A stretch of 64,000 nucleotides of DNA from G963674835 sp963674835. Lineage in GTDB: Bacteria > Planctomycetota > Planctomycetia > Pirellulales > Thermoguttaceae. The stretch lies in contig CAXXKC010000003.1 of NCBI GenBank assembly GCA_963674835.2, positions 496,001 through 560,000 of the forward strand, given 5' to 3'. Made by a program: the position numbers and the translations under genes. The notes beneath the pieces are model-generated. The model was not told where the DNA came from, made no database searches, and worked only from the letters and a program-made list of their open reading frames with translations. Below are positions 55,365 through 63,723 of this stretch, piece by piece. The first letter of the stretch is position 1. Each line of letters opens with the position of its first letter.

Positions 55365-55619
55365 GTGGCACGAACGTACGCCGGCATCCTTGGCCTCGTG
55401 GCACTGCTAACCTCCTTGATATTGGGCATCTACCACGGAGAAGCCGCCAATGCGGTCCTCTTCTCCGCGTGGTTGAGCCTTGCGACCTTTTCAGCAGGGG
55501 GTTACGTCATCGGGTCCATTGCGGCTACGGTCGTGCGGGAATCGGTCCAGTCCGACATCCTGGCAAAGGTGGGTACGGAGCGAACGCCGGAGAAGCCGGC
55601 CGTCGCGTCCACCCCATGA
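55365..55619 (+). CDS. Small two-helix membrane protein, unknown
   Basis: Protein of 84 residues starting at GTG (55365-55367) with AGGA upstream. Two hydrophobic stretches (about 6-22 and 31-55) suggest an alpha-hairpin in the inner membrane, followed by a short charged tail. No family is recognised. It lies between flhG and the flagellar sigma factor gene on the same strand, so a link to flagellar control or placement is likely by position only. Confidence 0.6.
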   Translation: MARTYAGILGLVALLTSLILGIYHGEAANAVLFSAWLSLATFSAGGYVIGSIAATVVRESVQSDILAKVGTERTPEKPAVASTP

Positions 55620-55829
55620 TGACAACTCAAGGATACTCGGCCCGACCCTTTCGACACGATCGACAGAAGGGACGCACGGAGAAGGAACTCATCTGAATAC
55701 AACCGCACGACGCGGAAGGGCTTCTTCCGGCAAGTGCCTGCCCCTCGGGCCGGCCTCCTCGCCGCGAACCCCTCGGCATCGGCGGGGCCTATTTGGCTGG
55801 CGCAATGACGCGCCTTCATGGAGGAACGC

Positions 55830-56612
55830 ATGGCAACCACTGTGGCTCCAGAAGATGTGGAGCAACTCTGGATCGAATACAAAAAGGACCAGTCCAACCA
55901 GCCGCTGCGCAATCGACTGGTGGAAATCTATCTCCCCCTGGTCAAGTACAACGGCGAGCGCATCTGGTCGCGGCTGCCCGAAGGGGTGGAACTGGATGAT
56001 CTCATCTCGGCGGGCGTGTTCGGGCTGATGGACGCCATCGACGCCTTCGACCTCTCGCGCGGCGTCAAGTTCGAGACCTACTGCGTCCCGCGCATCCGCG
56101 GGGCCATGCTCGACGAGCTCCGCACTATGGATTGGGTGCCCCGACTGGTCCGCTCCAAGGCCAGCAAGCTCAACGAGGCCATCAAGAACCTCGAAGCCCG
56201 CCTCGGCCGCCAGCCCACCGAAATCGAGCTGGCCGGAGAGCTGGGCATCACGGTGGCCGAGCTGGAAAAGATGGTGCTCGACGCCAATGCGGTCAACCTC
56301 ATCAGTCTCAACAAGAAATGGTACGAGACCGACAGCTACAAGGATGTCCGCGAGATCGACATCCTTGAAGACAAGAAGGGCGAAGATCCGACCAAGCGCA
56401 TCCAGAAGAACGACCTCATGCGCCTGGTCACCAAGGGCCTCAATCGCAACGAGCGACTCATCATCATTCTCTACTACTACGAAGAACTCACGATGAAGGA
56501 GATCGGCGCCACGCTGGACCTCTCCGAAAGCCGCGTCAGCCAAATGCACAGCTCTATCGTGCAGCGACTGCAAGGCCAGCTCGGCAAACGCCGCCCCGAG
56601 TTCGCCTCGTGA
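55830..56612 (+). CDS. fliA: Flagellar sigma factor, FliA/WhiG type
   Basis: Sigma-28-class factor of 260 residues. Region 2 reads LDDLISAGVFGLMDAIDAFDLSRGVKFETYCVPRIRGAMLDELR; region 3 includes RQPTEIELAGELGITVAELEKM; region 4 has EELTMKEIGATLDLSESRVSQMHSS. The ATG at 55830 is preferred over one four codons upstream because GGAGG lies five bases before it. It should direct late flagellar genes such as flagellin, which are not in this window. It ends the cluster, followed by a strong terminator. No anti-sigma FlgM was seen nearby. Confidence 0.93.
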   Translation: MATTVAPEDVEQLWIEYKKDQSNQPLRNRLVEIYLPLVKYNGERIWSRLPEGVELDDLISAGVFGLMDAIDAFDLSRGVKFETYCVPRIRGAMLDELRTMDWVPRLVRSKASKLNEAIKNLEARLGRQPTEIELAGELGITVAELEKMVLDANAVNLISLNKKWYETDSYKDVREIDILEDKKGEDPTKRIQKNDLMRLVTKGLNRNERLIIILYYYEELTMKEIGATLDLSESRVSQMHSSIVQRLQGQLGKRRPEFAS

Positions 56613-56683
56613 AGTAGGAATTGAAGACGGCGGCCACGCGGACGCGGATCAATCCGCCCCACCATTCTCCCCAAAACACAATG

Positions 56684-56717
56684 AGGCCCGGCGCTCACTC
56701 GAGCACCGGGCCTTTTT
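56684..56717 (+). terminator. Intrinsic terminator closing the flagellar cluster
   Basis: AGGCCCGG and CCGGGCCT form an 8-bp GC-rich stem, extended by GCTC/GAGC after one mismatch, around a 4-base loop; a run of five T follows at once. It lies 72 bp after the sigma factor stop. Confidence 0.93.
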
Positions 56718-56832
56718 CGTGCGCCCAGCGTGTCACCGCTGCCCTGTTCAACTCTCTTCTCAGCACTGCCGAGTGAACTGGCGGTGATGCCCGACCCGTT
56801 GACCTGGTCGAGTCGGACCACTTGGGCGATCC

Positions 56833-57432
56833 TCACTCGCTCGTCCTAGCGATCCTCTCCTCGGCTCCTTTCCCTTGACCGGCGGCCGCCTCGTTGTCCG
56901 AGGCGCTACCCGCCTGCACCGGCCGCCCTGGTGCTTGCCGCAGCAATTGCGTGTTCATGCGTCCCATCACGATGGCCATTTGATACGCGTGGTTCATCAG
57001 CGAGGCGTTCAGCAGCAGGGACCAGAACAAGGCAACCACCAAAACGCCAACCCAGACACTCTTTCGGCAAAACGCAATCAGCACCAGCGCACCACCGATC
57101 AACCCGGCACCGATCGCGATACTCATGAACGTGTCCGGCCGAAAGATGTCGCGGCTCTTCGGGAACAACCAACTCCATGCCAAGCCGCAACTCATTAACG
57201 TCGCCACGACCGCGGTCCACACCCTCCGCCCGACCGATCCGCTCGACAGCAGCACGGCCGTGATGGGCGGTACCAACAGACCGGCCAACAGCAGACCGTC
57301 TCCTCCCAGCCATGCGCACAACGCCAATGCGACTCCGACGGCCGTAACCACGATCAACAGGGCCCGCAACGAAAACTGCCACCGCTGCCGCTCCCTGCCC
57401 AGCGTCTCACTCTCCGCCAGCGATTCTGCCAT
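56833..57432 (-). CDS. Four-helix membrane protein with FSLRALL motif
   Basis: Membrane protein of 199 residues of unknown role. FSLRALLIVVTAVGVALAL near 20-38 is a start often seen in planctomycete membrane proteins. Four helices are visible (about 24-40, 47-63, 73-89 and 100-140 in two parts). The C-terminal tail is soluble and rich in Ala, Gly and Gln. AGAGGTGAG precedes the ATG. It is the last gene of the minus-strand group with PadR and the Big_5 proteins, about 100 bp after the secreted Ig-like protein. No catalytic motif is present. Confidence 0.7.
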   Translation of the reverse strand: MAESLAESETLGRERQRWQFSLRALLIVVTAVGVALALCAWLGGDGLLLAGLLVPPITAVLLSSGSVGRRVWTAVVATLMSCGLAWSWLFPKSRDIFRPDTFMSIAIGAGLIGGALVLIAFCRKSVWVGVLVVALFWSLLLNASLMNHAYQMAIVMGRMNTQLLRQAPGRPVQAGSASDNEAAAGQGKGAEERIARTSE

Positions 57433-57532
57433 ATCTCACCTCTTGGGTGTGGGCGACTGCACGATTTCGACCCCGACGGCCTGCGTTCCGACCGCTACGA
57501 CGCGTCGGCCGATTGGTTCGTCACACGCACAT

Positions 57533-57943
57533 CTACTTTCGTGTCTCGAACACCAACAGATAAGGCACGGCCGATTGACCATCCTGATCGCGGAAGTTGT
57601 GGAACTTCGCCGAATTCAGCCAAACGACGTACGTGCGCCCCGGCTTCAGCTTCACCGGCATCACACACGTCTTCTGATCTTCCAGGTAGCGAATCTTGCC
57701 TGCGCTCTCGGGAAACGTATCGCCGGATACCTGCGCCCATGACCAACTGCCGTCAGCCATCTTCTTGCTGAAGGTCACCTGGATTTCCTTGGTCGCCGGG
57801 TCGACCTCGATGTCGCCGGCCTGCGGCACCGTCTTCACGACCACCGGCGGCATCGACTTCACACTGACCGCCTCGCGTTGGGCCGCCAAGGCCAAGCCGC
57901 CAAACAACGCCACCACGACCGCCATCACTACTGCGCGTCTCAT
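57533..57943 (-). CDS. Secreted Big_5-like Ig domain protein
   Basis: Protein of 136 residues with a signal peptide (about 1-21). The mature part is a single Ig-like domain: VVKTVPQAGDIEVDPATKEIQVTFSKKM, then CVMPVKLKPGRTYVVWLNSAKFHNFRDQDG and PYLLVFETRK. This P-x-x-G...D-P...F-S-K-x-M pattern is the Big_5 signature. It is about 55% identical by eye to the C-terminal domain of the next gene upstream, so the two arose by duplication. AGGGGAG precedes the ATG. A double-hairpin repeat lies just upstream. Function unknown. Confidence 0.75.
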   Translation of the reverse strand: MRRAVVMAVVVALFGGLALAAQREAVSVKSMPPVVVKTVPQAGDIEVDPATKEIQVTFSKKMADGSWSWAQVSGDTFPESAGKIRYLEDQKTCVMPVKLKPGRTYVVWLNSAKFHNFRDQDGQSAVPYLLVFETRK

Positions 57944-57980
57944 AGGAATCTCCCCTTGTTACAAACACTTCACAAACCCG

Positions 57981-58055
57981 TGTAGCACAGCCGCCCTCGG
58001 CTGTGCACAAACCCATCACACCCACCTTCACACCACACAGCCGCCCTCGGCTGTG
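57981..58055. repeat. 75-bp double-hairpin repeat, copy A
   Basis: Two hairpins with 4-base loops: GCACAGCCG/CGGCTGTGC (57985-58006) and CACAGCCG/CGGCTGTG (58036-58055), 29 bp apart. The whole element matches copy B (59936-60010) at about 70 of 75 positions; both loop differences leave the stems intact. REP-like; it lies between the two Big_5 genes. Confidence 0.9.
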
Positions 58056-58114
58056 CGCATACCGCGAACCCCCACCCTCCGCCGCGCGACCGCGCCGCAT
58101 CTCGGGTCAATACA

Positions 58115-58861
58115 TCACTTGCGCGTCGTGAATACCAAGCAGTACGGAACCGCCGCCCGGCCGGAACGGTCACGGAAGCCGGAATGCTCCTCGCTGTTCA
58201 GCCATATCTGATAGGTCGTTCCCGGCTTCAGCTTCACCGGCAGCACGCACGTCTTGCCGTCCGGCAAATAGTGCGGTTCCCCGCCCGTCTCGGGGCCGTC
58301 CTCGGGCGAAAAGCACCACGACCAGCTCTCGCCCTGCATCGGCTTGCTAAACGTCGCGTGAATCTCCGTCGTTGCAGGATCCACATCAGAGGCGCCTGCC
58401 GTGGGAATCGTCTCCAAGACGACCGGCGGGCTGCCGGCATACACGGCGGTCAGTTCGGCCGGCGTCAACGCTCCGCCATGCGAACCGGCGGCCATTCTCT
58501 CGAGCGTTTCATTCATCTTCGCCAGCGCCACTTCGCTCGCCCGCTGGTACTGGTAGAACCGAACCGCGAGAAACGCCACCGCGGCCACCAGCAGCAGAGT
58601 CAACACCGCCTGAAATCGCTGCAGCATGATGCGATCTCCTGCAAGGATCCGCCGGCAATCTCGCTCGATGCGAGCCAGATCGCCAAAGCGACTCATCGCC
58701 TCTTGCCGGGCCTCATCGGGCGCCAGGCCGGCGCGAACCCCATCGAGGGTCCGCATGTGAATGTGAAACTCCAATTCATCGCGAATCTCTTCGTCGATCT
58801 GGTCCAAGGGCCGTGGATCGGGCAGCCGCGCATACACGGCCAGACTGCGCATGAACGACAT
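58115..58861 (-). CDS. Permease-prefix / TM / Big_5 fusion protein
   Basis: Membrane protein of 248 residues. Residues 1-75 resemble the permease prefix domain that normally sits in front of MacB-like ABC permeases (ELEFHIHMRTLDGVRAGLAPDEARQEAMSRFGD). A transmembrane helix spans about 84-102, a short helix follows, then a Big_5 domain (145-246) with TIPTAGASDVDPATTEIHATFSKPM and CVLPVKLKPGTTYQIWLNSEEHSGFRD. No permease follows, so the prefix is joined to an outside Ig domain instead. GGAGGG lies upstream, and the start is three bases after the padR stop. An inside-outside sensor is one reading, but no function is known. Confidence 0.75.
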   Translation of the reverse strand: MSFMRSLAVYARLPDPRPLDQIDEEIRDELEFHIHMRTLDGVRAGLAPDEARQEAMSRFGDLARIERDCRRILAGDRIMLQRFQAVLTLLLVAAVAFLAVRFYQYQRASEVALAKMNETLERMAAGSHGGALTPAELTAVYAGSPPVVLETIPTAGASDVDPATTEIHATFSKPMQGESWSWCFSPEDGPETGGEPHYLPDGKTCVLPVKLKPGTTYQIWLNSEEHSGFRDRSGRAAVPYCLVFTTRK

Positions 58862-58864
58862 GGC

Positions 58865-59209
58865 TCAGCCCTCCGCCCCTTGAAATCGCATCACCCCCGC
58901 GATGGCCATGACCAGCCGATCCCAGCTCTCCCGTTCCGCGGCCAACTGGGCCTTCCCTGCAACGGTCAGCCGATAGAACTTCGCCCTGCGATTGCTCTCC
59001 GACGGCCCCCATTGGGCCTCCAGCCACCCGCGCCGCTGCATTCGGTGCAGGGCCGGGTAGAGCGACCCCTCCTCCACGCGAAGATAGTCCTCGCTCGCCT
59101 CCTGAATCCGCCGCGCGATCGCGTAGCCATGCTTCGGACCACCCTCCAAGGTGCCGAGAATCAGCATGTCCAGCGTTCCTTGTACCAGTTCTCTTCGTTC
59201 GTCGGCCAT
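58865..59209 (-). CDS. PadR-family transcriptional repressor
   Basis: Winged-helix regulator of 114 residues. ELVQGTLDMLILGTLEGGPKHGYAIARRIQEAS is the PadR start, and VEEGSLYPALHRMQRRGWLEAQWG the recognition part; the C-terminal helix dimerises. PadR genes often precede permease-prefix genes, as here, with only three bases between. The promoter at 59239-59266 is overlapped by a perfect inverted repeat, so it very likely represses its own operon. GGGGGAAAG lies upstream of the ATG. The effector is unknown. Confidence 0.92.
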   Translation of the reverse strand: MADERRELVQGTLDMLILGTLEGGPKHGYAIARRIQEASEDYLRVEEGSLYPALHRMQRRGWLEAQWGPSESNRRAKFYRLTVAGKAQLAAERESWDRLVMAIAGVMRFQGAEG

Positions 59210-59227
59210 GATCTTTCCCCCAGAAAC

Positions 59228-59259
59228 TCTATGGGACGATTATCCACGGTTCCCATAGA
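59228..59259. promoter_or_regulatory. Inverted-repeat operator at the padR promoter
   Basis: TCTATGGGA (59228-59236) and TCCCATAGA (59251-59259) are perfect 9-bp inverted arms, 14 bp apart. One arm lies in the promoter spacer and the other just after the -10, so a bound dimer would block RNA polymerase. Binding by the encoded PadR is inferred from position. Confidence 0.7.
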
Positions 59260-59266
59260 ATGTCAA
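59239..59266 (-). promoter_or_regulatory. Sigma-70 promoter of the padR group
   Basis: On the minus strand TTGACA (59261-59266) is perfect, the spacer is 16 bases, and GATAAT (59239-59244) matches five of six -10 bases. The padR start lies about 30 bases downstream. Confidence 0.75.
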
Positions 59267-59343
59267 TGGGTAAATAAGAAATCTCCCGCCAAGCCCTCAA
59301 CACGGCAGGACGCACCCGAGACCGATCACCATAAACAACTTAC

Positions 59344-59365
59344 ATAAAACACTTTATGAAAAGTG
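59344..59365 (-). terminator. Weak intrinsic terminator for the zinc-ribbon gene
   Basis: On the minus strand CACTTT/AAAGTG form a 6-bp stem with a 4-base loop, followed by TTTTATGT. It is about 35 bp past the stop of the gene that ends at 59400. The stem is AT-rich. Confidence 0.45.
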
Positions 59366-59399
59366 CTGTTTGGCCCTGGACAGCTCTCGCACCAACGCC

Positions 59400-59831
59400 T
59401 CAGCGTAGCAGCGTCAGCCCAAGCACGAGCGCCAGCACCAGCGCCGCTACACCCAGAAGAACCGCCACGCTGCGTGCCGAGGCCTCGTCGGCGCCCGCTT
59501 TCGCCTCGTCGACGTCGTAGCCGTCCGGATGTTGGTAGCCGCACCAGGCACACCGATTCGCATGCTCTGCGACAAACGCCTCATCGCACGTCGGGCACAA
59601 AACCGTCATCCCCGGCGCTGCCTTCTTCTGCCCGCGCGGGATGGCCGCATATTTCGGCTCCACCTGGGCAAACGCGGTCCCCACGGTCCGGCAGATCGGA
59701 CAGTGCGTGAGTCGCGGCGCTTCGCACTCAGGGCAACGCGGCCACGACTCGACCGCCGGTCCCGGCCGCCTCCGGCGGGAACCCGCCAGTTGGGCGTCAC
59801 TCGCCGTTGATTCGCGATCAGGCCGCTCCAT
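59400..59831 (-). CDS. Zinc-ribbon protein with C-terminal membrane anchor
   Basis: Protein of 143 residues. CPECEAPRLTHCPIC (about 33-47) and CPTCDEAFVAEHANRCAWC (about 79-97) are paired CxxC knuckles and should bind one or two zinc ions in the cytosol. A single helix (about 123-141, VAVLLGVAALVLALVLG) forms the C-terminal tail anchor. ATG at 59831 follows GGAGG by nine bases; an in-frame TTG directly before it is an alternative start. Nothing points to a specific function; such proteins are often protein-interaction adaptors. Confidence 0.75.
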   Translation of the reverse strand: MERPDRESTASDAQLAGSRRRRPGPAVESWPRCPECEAPRLTHCPICRTVGTAFAQVEPKYAAIPRGQKKAAPGMTVLCPTCDEAFVAEHANRCAWCGYQHPDGYDVDEAKAGADEASARSVAVLLGVAALVLALVLGLTLLR

Positions 59832-59935
59832 CAAGACATTCCTCCCCTACGCGCCGACTCACCACCGCAACAGCATCCTACCCCCGGCCACATCCCGAGG
59901 ACAGACCAACCTCCCCACGCAAACCCCACCACCCA

Positions 59936-60010
59936 TGTAGCACAGCCGCCCCCGGCTGTGCACAAACCCATCACACCCGCTTCCACACCACACAGCCGCC
60001 CCCGGCTGTG
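59936..60010. repeat. 75-bp double-hairpin repeat, copy B
   Basis: Same layout as copy A: hairpins GCACAGCCG/CGGCTGTGC (59940-59961) and CACAGCCG/CGGCTGTG (59991-60010), each with a CCCC loop. It lies between the divergent zinc-ribbon and hydrolase genes, and may affect their promoters or mRNA ends. Confidence 0.9.
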
Positions 60011-60189
60011 CCGAGCTTCGAGCAAAACCCGCCGCACATTCGCACAAACCTCACACGTCCGAGGGCAACTCGCCGGCAAACCCCACCAGACCCCGGAAAC
60101 ATTTGCGGGCCGCGCCGGCGGTGGTTATAAGAACACTGCGAGGGGTGCTTGCTTCCGACATGGACAAATTGCACGAAGGAGGGGTTGCG

Positions 60190-62388
60190 ATGGTTCGCCG
60201 CTGGTCGTGTGGTCGCTTTGCATTGGTCTTGGTGTTGCTCTCGGCGTTGGCGGCAAGCGCACACGCTCAAACTCCACGCGTGCTGTCCGCCGGCACTCTG
60301 CCGCAAGATGCGCGCCTGGGCCCACTGAAGACGCTCGATGGCTACTTCCCCTTCACCCCGCCCAACTCGCCCGACGAGTGGGCCAAGCGATCCGAGCGCG
60401 TGCGCCGCCAGGTGTTGGTGGCCACCGGCCTCTGGCCGATGCCGACCAAGACGCCTGCCCATGCTGTCGTACATGGCCGCGTCGACCGCGGTGAATACAC
60501 AGTCGAAAAGGTCTTCCTGGAAAGCTTCCCAGGCCACTTCGTCACCGGCAACCTCTACCGACCGAAGGGTCGCCAGGGCAAACTTCCGGGCGTGCTCTGC
60601 CCGCACGGACACTGGTCCAACGGTCGGTTCTACGACGCCGGCGAGAAGCACCTCCAGCAGGATTTGGTCAACGGCGCCGAGCGATTCGACCCGGCCGGCC
60701 GCTTTCCTCTCCAGGCACGTTGCGTGCAATTGGCCCGCATGGGCTGTGTCGTATTCCACTACGACATGGTCGGATACGCCGACAGCGTCCAGTTGTCGCA
60801 CGGGCCAGGCTATCGCCCGAAGATGAGCACGCCGGAGAACTGGGGCTATTTCAGCCCGCAGGCCGAGTCGCACCTCGAAAACATGATGGGCCTGCAAACG
60901 TACAACTCCGTCCGCGCGTTGGATTGGTTCACAACACTGCCCGACGTCGATACCGCGCGCCTTGGCGTCACCGGTGCCAGCGGCGGCGGCACGCAGACGT
61001 TCATCCTTTCGGCCATCGACCCGCGTCCCGCCGTCGCCTTTCCCGCCGTTATGGTCTCCACAGCCATGCAAGGCGGCTGCACCTGCGAAAACGCCTGCTT
61101 TCTCCGCGTCGATACCGGCAATGTCGAGATCGCCGCCCTCTTCGCCCCGCGACCGTTGGGCATGACGGCCGCCGACGATTGGACCAAGGAGATCATGACC
61201 AAGGGCCTGCCCCAGTTGAAGCAGCTCTACCGCATGCTCGGCGTGGAAGATCGTGTGATGGCCAAGCCGCTGCTCCATTTCCCGCACAACTACAACTACG
61301 TGTCGCGGGCCGTCATGTACACCTGGCTCAACAAGCATCTCCATTTGGGCTTCGAGGACCCGATCGTCGAGCAGGACTTCAAGCCGCTCAGTGTCGCCGA
61401 AATGACCGTCTGGGACTCCGAGCATCCCAAGCCGCCCAGCGGCGACGACTACGAACGATCGCTCGTCCGCTGGATCACCAACGATGGCCGCAAGCAAATG
61501 GAAGCCCTCGTGCCGACCGATGCGGCGTCGCTTGCCAAGTATCGCGACGTGGTCGGCGGCGCGGTCGACGTGATGATCGGCCGCAGCCTGCCCGGGCCCG
61601 ACCAGATCAAGACGACCCAACGCCAGGAAGAGGACCGCGGCACCTGGACGCTCGTCCGCGAACTCGTCCAATACCCGACCCAGCACGAAGAGCTGCCGAC
61701 GCTCCTCCTGCTGCCCAAATCGTGGAACCACCGCGCGGTCGTATGGCTCGACCGGCAGGGAAAGGCCGGACTCTTCGGCGCCGACGGCAAGCCGAAACCG
61801 GCCATCGACAAGCTGCTGGCGGCCGGTGTCGCCGTCATCGGGGTCGATCTGTTCGGCCAGGGCGAGTTCACGGCCGACGGCAAGCCCATCACCAAGACGC
61901 GTGCCGCCGGCAACGAATCGCAGCATTGGGACCGTTACGCTGGGTACACCTGGGGCTACAACCACCCCGTGTTTGCCCAGCGCGTGCACGACGTCCTTTC
62001 CGCTGTCGCTCTGGCCAAGCACCAGATGCATGCCGAGAAGGTTGACGTCGTCGGTCCGGGCGGGGCAGGGCACTGGGTCGCGGCCGCCCGGGCTCAGGCG
62101 GGCAACGCCATCGATCGCGCCGTGGTCGACACCGCCGGCTTCCGCTTCGCCAACGTCGGCGCCCTCGACGATCCCGACTTCCTGCCCGGCGGAGCGAAAT
62201 ACCTCGACCTGCCCGGCATCCTGGCCCTCTCGGCCCCGCAAGAACTCTGGCTCTCCGACGCCCAGGCCGACGCCGCGCCAGTCATCCGCGCCGCCTACCA
62301 GGCAGTCGGCAAACCCGCAAATCTGACCGTCTATCAAGGCACCCCCGCCGATCAACCCGACGCCGCCGTGCAGTGGTTGCTTCGGTGA
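60190..62388 (+). CDS. Secreted two-domain alpha/beta hydrolase, acetyl xylan esterase-like
   Basis: Protein of 732 residues with a signal peptide (about 1-26, ending SAHAQ). Domain one (about 60-410) is an acetyl-xylan-esterase/dienelactone-hydrolase-like alpha/beta hydrolase: PGVLCPHGHWSNGRF oxyanion site, and GVTGASGGGTQ with the nucleophile Ser264. Domain two (about 470-730) has the same fold outline, but the elbow reads VVGPGGAGHW with Gly624 where Ser should be, so it is probably inactive. The start at 60190 has AAGGAGG upstream; a leader of 29 extra in-frame codons is unlikely to be translated. Probably acts on a polysaccharide side chain outside the cell. Confidence 0.8.
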   Translation: MVRRWSCGRFALVLVLLSALAASAHAQTPRVLSAGTLPQDARLGPLKTLDGYFPFTPPNSPDEWAKRSERVRRQVLVATGLWPMPTKTPAHAVVHGRVDRGEYTVEKVFLESFPGHFVTGNLYRPKGRQGKLPGVLCPHGHWSNGRFYDAGEKHLQQDLVNGAERFDPAGRFPLQARCVQLARMGCVVFHYDMVGYADSVQLSHGPGYRPKMSTPENWGYFSPQAESHLENMMGLQTYNSVRALDWFTTLPDVDTARLGVTGASGGGTQTFILSAIDPRPAVAFPAVMVSTAMQGGCTCENACFLRVDTGNVEIAALFAPRPLGMTAADDWTKEIMTKGLPQLKQLYRMLGVEDRVMAKPLLHFPHNYNYVSRAVMYTWLNKHLHLGFEDPIVEQDFKPLSVAEMTVWDSEHPKPPSGDDYERSLVRWITNDGRKQMEALVPTDAASLAKYRDVVGGAVDVMIGRSLPGPDQIKTTQRQEEDRGTWTLVRELVQYPTQHEELPTLLLLPKSWNHRAVVWLDRQGKAGLFGADGKPKPAIDKLLAAGVAVIGVDLFGQGEFTADGKPITKTRAAGNESQHWDRYAGYTWGYNHPVFAQRVHDVLSAVALAKHQMHAEKVDVVGPGGAGHWVAAARAQAGNAIDRAVVDTAGFRFANVGALDDPDFLPGGAKYLDLPGILALSAPQELWLSDAQADAAPVIRAAYQAVGKPANLTVYQGTPADQPDAAVQWLLR

Positions 62389-62445
62389 GAAGGCCCAGTC
62401 GCGTTCGTCACTCTGAAGCAGGGCCTACACATCTGACCAACCGAC

Positions 62446-63723
62446 CTACGACATACGCCGCGCAACGATTGCCGTCACGGCACCGTCGATGGGGGCCACC
62501 AGAAGAACGGCCGCCTCATCGCCGCGCAGGCGCAGTTGGCGGCGGAGTTGTTCGGGATCGTCCGGGACGCCTCGCTTCTTGATCTCCAGCCGGCCAATGC
62601 CGCGTTCTTGCAGAAGACTCCGCAACCGCTTACGGTTCAGCGGCAGAACGTCGGTCACCTCGAAGCACGCCAGGGCCGGGTCTGCAATCGGATGGTCACC
62701 CGTAAGGTACGGGATTTCAGCAGCGACCGCAGCCAAACCATGCGACCCTGCCAGAGTCGACGTCAGACGCGCGGCCAGCACGGCCGGGTCCGGATCGAAC
62801 ACATAGCGGCCAATCCGCGGGGCAACCGGAAGCATTGATGCCGGCGTGCCCAGCACCGTGCGCGACTGAAGAGGACGGCCCAAATCCAATCCAGCGGTGG
62901 AGCCAAACAGGATCGTCGCCCGACACATACCCGGCCGCTCGGCAAATCGTCCGAACCAGGCGACCAGTTGCCGGCACTGCCGATCGCGGCCGATCCACTC
63001 TAACTCAGCCTCTTGGGACCAGGCCTCAGGCATGCTTGCGGCCGGGGCCAACTTCACCGCGGCATCAGGTAACCTCTGGAGCATGCCTTGGATCGCTGCG
63101 GCGTCCGGCTGGTGCCACTCGGCACGCGTCGTGCGGCGTCCATGAGGTCGCCGGTCCGGATCGATGTGCCAGGCCTGGAAATCGCCCAGGTCCATCTCCG
63201 TAGCATCCGCACACCGCACGTCGCCCACAACCGCATCCCCCCGACTCGCCAACGCCCGAAGGTTCGCTTCCGCCAGGATCGCCATGACGGGGTCCCGGTC
63301 GACGCCGGTGACCGGCCCGCGCGCGGCCAGCGCCAACAGATCGCCGCCGATGCCGCAGCACAAGTCGGCCACGCGCGTACCGGCATCTAACCGGCCGGCC
63401 TTGTACGCGGCAACCCAGTGGTCGGTGGCTTGCTCCAGAGCGGTCGGCGTGAAGAACATCGCTCCGGCCAGAGGAAACTTGGCGGCCGCGCGCCGGCGGA
63501 GTTCCACCTGCTCCAGAACAAGGTGCGTCCGCGGCGCCGACAGCTCTTGGCGCAGCCGTTGCGCCACCGCGACGGTCGGCTGCGGGTTCTCCGCCACGCG
63601 GCGGAGCCAGGCGGCCCCTTCGTCGGCAACGAGCCATCGGAAATCGTCAGGGTGAGCTTGCGGGTCCAAGGGTTCGTAACGGCACAAGGTGAACGAAGAT
63701 AACCGCAACGATTGTACCACCAT
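62446..63723 (-). CDS. Class I SAM methyltransferase with THUMP-like domain
   Basis: Protein of 425 residues. The SAM site reads RVADLCCGIGGDLLALA near 117-133, with GVDRDPVMAILAEANL as the acidic strand-2 motif. Where N6-adenine enzymes have NPPY this family has HIDPDRRPHGRR (about 186-197), as in the THUMP-like-domain methyltransferases. The C-terminal 75 residues (LEIKKRGVPDDPEQLRRQL region) fit that RNA-binding domain. The ATG at 63721-63723 was chosen because 82 codons further upstream look unlike any family. An RNA substrate is likely but not proven. It converges with the hydrolase gene. Confidence 0.82.
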   Translation of the reverse strand: MVVQSLRLSSFTLCRYEPLDPQAHPDDFRWLVADEGAAWLRRVAENPQPTVAVAQRLRQELSAPRTHLVLEQVELRRRAAAKFPLAGAMFFTPTALEQATDHWVAAYKAGRLDAGTRVADLCCGIGGDLLALAARGPVTGVDRDPVMAILAEANLRALASRGDAVVGDVRCADATEMDLGDFQAWHIDPDRRPHGRRTTRAEWHQPDAAAIQGMLQRLPDAAVKLAPAASMPEAWSQEAELEWIGRDRQCRQLVAWFGRFAERPGMCRATILFGSTAGLDLGRPLQSRTVLGTPASMLPVAPRIGRYVFDPDPAVLAARLTSTLAGSHGLAAVAAEIPYLTGDHPIADPALACFEVTDVLPLNRKRLRSLLQERGIGRLEIKKRGVPDDPEQLRRQLRLRGDEAAVLLVAPIDGAVTAIVARRMS

